Assembly: GCA_029781975.1 (NCBI GenBank)
Contig: JAKOVQ010000003.1
Location: 1 to 64,000 of the forward strand
Reading direction: 5' to 3'
DNA: 64,000 nt
Source: Acidobacteriota bacterium
GTDB taxonomy: Bacteria; Acidobacteriota; Thermoanaerobaculia; UBA5066
A model generated the notes under the pieces. It did not search any database and was not told the origin of the DNA. It saw only the letters and a list, made by a program, of their open reading frames with translations. Shown here piece by piece: positions 61,640-64,000 of this stretch (positions are counted from its first letter, which is position 1; every line of letters begins with the position of its first letter). A program made the translations under genes and the position numbers.

Positions 61640-63886
61640 ATGAGCAACACCGTCCGCTATGACGATCGAACCCCGCGGCTCTTCTTCCTGGCCGCCGTGG
61701 TCTGGGCCGTGGTCGGCATGCTCGTGGGCGTCCTGATCGCGGCCATGCTCTTCCTGCCGGGGCTGAACCTCGCGCCGTACCTGACGTTCGGGCGGCTCCG
61801 GCCGATCCACACGAACGCGGTCATCTTCGCGTTCGTGGGGAACATGATCTTCGGAGGCGTCTACCACTCGAGCCAGCGCCTCCTGAAGACGAGGCTCTTC
61901 AGCGACGCCCTCTCGAAGATCCACTTCTGGGGCTGGCAGCTCCTGATCGTGGCGGCGGCGCTCGCCTACGTCACCGGGCACACGCAGGCCAAGGAGTACG
62001 CCGAGGCCCCCTGGATCCTCGACGTCGTGATCGCCCTCCTCTGGGTCGTCTTCGCGGTCAACTTCTTCGGGACGATCGCGATCCGGCGCGAGAAGCACCT
62101 CTACGTCGCGATCTGGTTCTACATCGCGTCCATCGTCGCCGTCGCCATCCTCCACATCGGGAACAGCATGGCGATGCCCTACTCCTGGCTCGGGAGCTAC
62201 TCGGCCTACTCGGGGGTCAAGGACGCCCTGATGCAGTGGTGGTACGGGCACAACGCCGTCGCGTTCTTCCTGACGACGCCGTACCTCGGCCTCATGTACT
62301 ACTACCTGCCGAAGGCGGCGGAGCGCCCGGTCTTCAGCTACCGGCTGTCGATCATGCACTTCTGGTCGCTCGTCTTCGTCTACATCTGGGCCGGCCCGCA
62401 CCACCTCCACTACTCGGCCGTCCCCGAGTGGGCCTCGACGCTCGGGATGCTCTTCTCGCTCATCCTCTGGATGCCCTCCTGGGGGGGGATGGTCAACGGC
62501 CTCCTGACGCTCCGGGGCGCGTGGAACAAGCTGCGCGAGGACCCGATCCTGAAGTTCATGGTCGTCGCCGTGACCTACTACGGCATGTCGACGTTCGAGG
62601 GCCCGATGATGTCCATCAAGTCGGTGAACGCGGTCTCGCACTTCACCGACTGGACGATCGGCCACGTCCACGCGGGGGCCCTCGGCTGGAACGCGTTCCT
62701 CTCGTTCGGGATCCTCTACTGGATCGTCCCGAGGCTCTGGAAGACCGAGCTCTACTCCAGGCGGCTCGCGACCGCCCACTTCTGGATCGGCACGATCGGC
62801 CTGATCCTCTACCAGGTCTCGATGTGGGTCGCCGGCATCACCCAGTGGGCGATGTGGCGCGCCTTCGAGCCGGACGGGCGGCTCACCTACCCCGACTTCA
62901 TCGAGACCGTAACCAGGATCGTCCCGCTCTACTGGGTCCGCCTCGTCGCGGCGATCTTCTTCTTCACCGGCGTCGTTCTCCTGGTCTGGAACGTCTTCAA
63001 GACGATCCGGAAGGCCCCGGCGGGCTTCGACGAGGAGCCGGAGGTGAAGGCGCCGCCGCTCGTGGCCGACCTGTCGGCCCCCGGGGCGACGACCGGTCCG
63101 GACACCTACGACTACGCCTTCTACCGGTTCCAGCACGCCCTGCGGCACGGCTTCCACCGGATCCTCGAGGGACGCACGGTCACCTTCACGGTCCTCACCA
63201 CGCTCGCGCTCGCCGTCGGCTCCCTCGTCGAGGCGATCCCGATGTTCTTCGACAGGGACAACGTGAAGGAGATCGCGAGCGTCAAGCCCTACACGCCGCT
63301 CGAGGTCCTCGGCAGGGACATCTACACGCGCGAAGGGTGCTACCTCTGCCACTCGCAGCTCGTCCGGCCCTTCCGCTACGAGACCGAGCGGTACGGGGAG
63401 TACTCGAAGGCCGGCGAGTACATCTACGACCACCCCTTCCAGTGGGGCTCGAAGCGGACCGGACCGGACCTCCACCGCGTCGGCGGCAAGTACCCCTCGC
63501 TCTGGCACGTCCGCCACATCCAGAACCCCCGCTCGACGACGCCGGGCTCGGTCATGCCCCGGTACACCCACATCCTGACGTCGACGCTCGACGCGCGCGA
63601 GATCGGCGCGAAGATGCGCGCCCTCCGGGCCGTCGGCGTTCCCTACACCGACGGCGAGATCGAGGGCGCCCCGGCCGCCATCGAGGCCCAGGCGAAGGCC
63701 ATCGCCGCGGAGGTCGAGGCCCAGCGCGGGCCGAGGGGGCTCGCCGACAAGGAGATCGTGGCGCTGACCGCGTACCTCCAGCGGCTCGGGACCGACATCA
63801 GGTGGAAGCCGGTCGCGCCGCAGGAGCCGCTCGCCCCGGCTCCTCCTCCGGCCCCGGCGGCCCCCGCCGTCGCGGCCGCGAGGTAG
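61640..63886 (+). CDS. cbb3-type cytochrome c oxidase, subunits I and II fused (CcoN-CcoO)
   Basis: A 748-residue membrane enzyme, the proton-pumping high-affinity terminal oxidase. Residues 1-465 are CcoN: helix bundle with the heme-ligand His in IHTNAVIFAF, the copper-site region WYGHNAVAFFL and GPHHLHYS, and YYGMSTFEGPMMSIKS containing the cross-linked Tyr. A hydrophilic linker of about 40 residues joins CcoO: helix near 515-533, then a heme c site Cys567-x-x-Cys570-His571 (GCYLCHSQL) and a likely distal Met in PGSVMPRY. The C-terminus is Pro/Ala-rich. Normally two genes, ccoN and ccoO, encode these parts. AGGATGGGAG decides the start at 61640. Confidence 0.94.
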   Translation: MSNTVRYDDRTPRLFFLAAVVWAVVGMLVGVLIAAMLFLPGLNLAPYLTFGRLRPIHTNAVIFAFVGNMIFGGVYHSSQRLLKTRLFSDALSKIHFWGWQLLIVAAALAYVTGHTQAKEYAEAPWILDVVIALLWVVFAVNFFGTIAIRREKHLYVAIWFYIASIVAVAILHIGNSMAMPYSWLGSYSAYSGVKDALMQWWYGHNAVAFFLTTPYLGLMYYYLPKAAERPVFSYRLSIMHFWSLVFVYIWAGPHHLHYSAVPEWASTLGMLFSLILWMPSWGGMVNGLLTLRGAWNKLREDPILKFMVVAVTYYGMSTFEGPMMSIKSVNAVSHFTDWTIGHVHAGALGWNAFLSFGILYWIVPRLWKTELYSRRLATAHFWIGTIGLILYQVSMWVAGITQWAMWRAFEPDGRLTYPDFIETVTRIVPLYWVRLVAAIFFFTGVVLLVWNVFKTIRKAPAGFDEEPEVKAPPLVADLSAPGATTGPDTYDYAFYRFQHALRHGFHRILEGRTVTFTVLTTLALAVGSLVEAIPMFFDRDNVKEIASVKPYTPLEVLGRDIYTREGCYLCHSQLVRPFRYETERYGEYSKAGEYIYDHPFQWGSKRTGPDLHRVGGKYPSLWHVRHIQNPRSTTPGSVMPRYTHILTSTLDAREIGAKMRALRAVGVPYTDGEIEGAPAAIEAQAKAIAAEVEAQRGPRGLADKEIVALTAYLQRLGTDIRWKPVAPQEPLAPAPPPAPAAPAVAAAR

Positions 63887-63911
63887 CGAGGGAGCGAGGG
63901 AGCGAGGGAGC
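63885..63911 (+). repeat. 8-bp tandem repeat before ccoQ
   Basis: AGCGAGGG is repeated three times and partly a fourth, filling the whole spacer between the ccoNO stop and the ccoQ ATG. Each unit carries a GAGGGA ribosome-site-like sequence. Confidence 0.85.
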
Positions 63912-63912
63912 G

Positions 63913-64000
63913 ATGCTCCAGGAGCTCGCCGCACGGACCGGAGCGGGCGCGTGGGCGATCGCTTCGATGCTCTTCTTCCTGGCGGTCTGGGTCTTCATCG
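63913..64000 (+). CDS. ccoQ: CcoQ-type small oxidase subunit, partial (right edge)
   Basis: The first 29 residues are visible: a short polar start (LQELAARTGAGAW) and the beginning of a membrane helix (AIASMLFFLAVWVFI). Place and shape match CcoQ, the small single-helix protein that stabilises cbb3 oxidase. The rest, and presumably ccoP, lie beyond the window. Confidence 0.7.
   Translation, partial: MLQELAARTGAGAWAIASMLFFLAVWVFI

Overview
The window is a very GC-rich bacterial chromosome segment: third codon positions are almost all G or C, GTG and TTG starts are common, and genes are packed tightly with many 4-base stop/start overlaps. The gene set suggests a Gram-negative, aerobic or microaerobic bacterium. 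It has a TamB-like/TamA-like outer-membrane pair, a cbb3 oxidase, the MEP isoprenoid pathway, RNase Y with YmdB, and a YpdA-type bacillithiol disulfide reductase. That mix, with the base composition, fits Acidobacteriota (Thermoanaerobaculia-like) best, but no single marker here proves the phylum.

Layout. 0-8.8 kb: a partial FHA protein, an Ada-AlkA fusion overlapping ogt (alkylation repair), a DUF4920 protein, a PepSY-type membrane protein, creD, an AraC regulator, a DinB-like protein and an S8 protease. 8.9-14.1 kb: a HAD phosphatase fused to a P-loop ATPase, an unrecognised 590-residue protein and a TGS-type nucleoside kinase. 14.2-22.6 kb: a four-gene phosphorelay (1769-residue hybrid kinase with HPt, receiver-kinase, small kinase, receiver-HD-GYP), probably ending in cyclic-di-GMP hydrolysis. 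22.7-26 kb: a hemolysin-III family protein, a DUF3052 protein with a degenerate receiver, and an acyl-CoA dehydrogenase. 26.05-26.98 kb: a gene-free region built from a long inverted repeat and a direct repeat. 27-34.8 kb: ypdA and a VanX-like dipeptidase (divergent), an NtrC-type regulator coupled to pyrE, a secreted protein, a GT2/flippase pair, a DUF4442 protein and rpe.

34.8-42.7 kb is a translation operon: promoter, two tRNA-Val genes, thrS, infC (AUU start), rpmI, rplT, pheS, pheT, a coiled-coil protein, zapA and a structured RNA, possibly 6S. 42.7-60.7 kb continues with rny, ymdB, a Trm112 protein, xseA, xseB, ispA, dxs, two zinc alcohol dehydrogenase-family genes, tlyA, nadK and the TamB-like/TamA-like pair, nearly all touching or overlapping. 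Next come tRNA-Asp with its own promoter and terminator and a partial tandem copy of its 3' end. The window closes in the ccoNO-ccoQ cytochrome oxidase operon.

One pattern crosses the window. About a dozen genes have a TANNNT hexamer 6-9 bases before the start codon and no Shine-Dalgarno, as expected for leaderless transcripts, while genes inside operons use purine-rich ribosome binding sites or overlaps. No CRISPR array, prophage, insertion sequence or rRNA was seen. No complete unknown system is evident. The least explained items are the HAD-ATPase fusion with the orphan protein after it, the post-zapA RNA, the intergenic repeat, and the possible leaderless mini-ORF in front of xseA.
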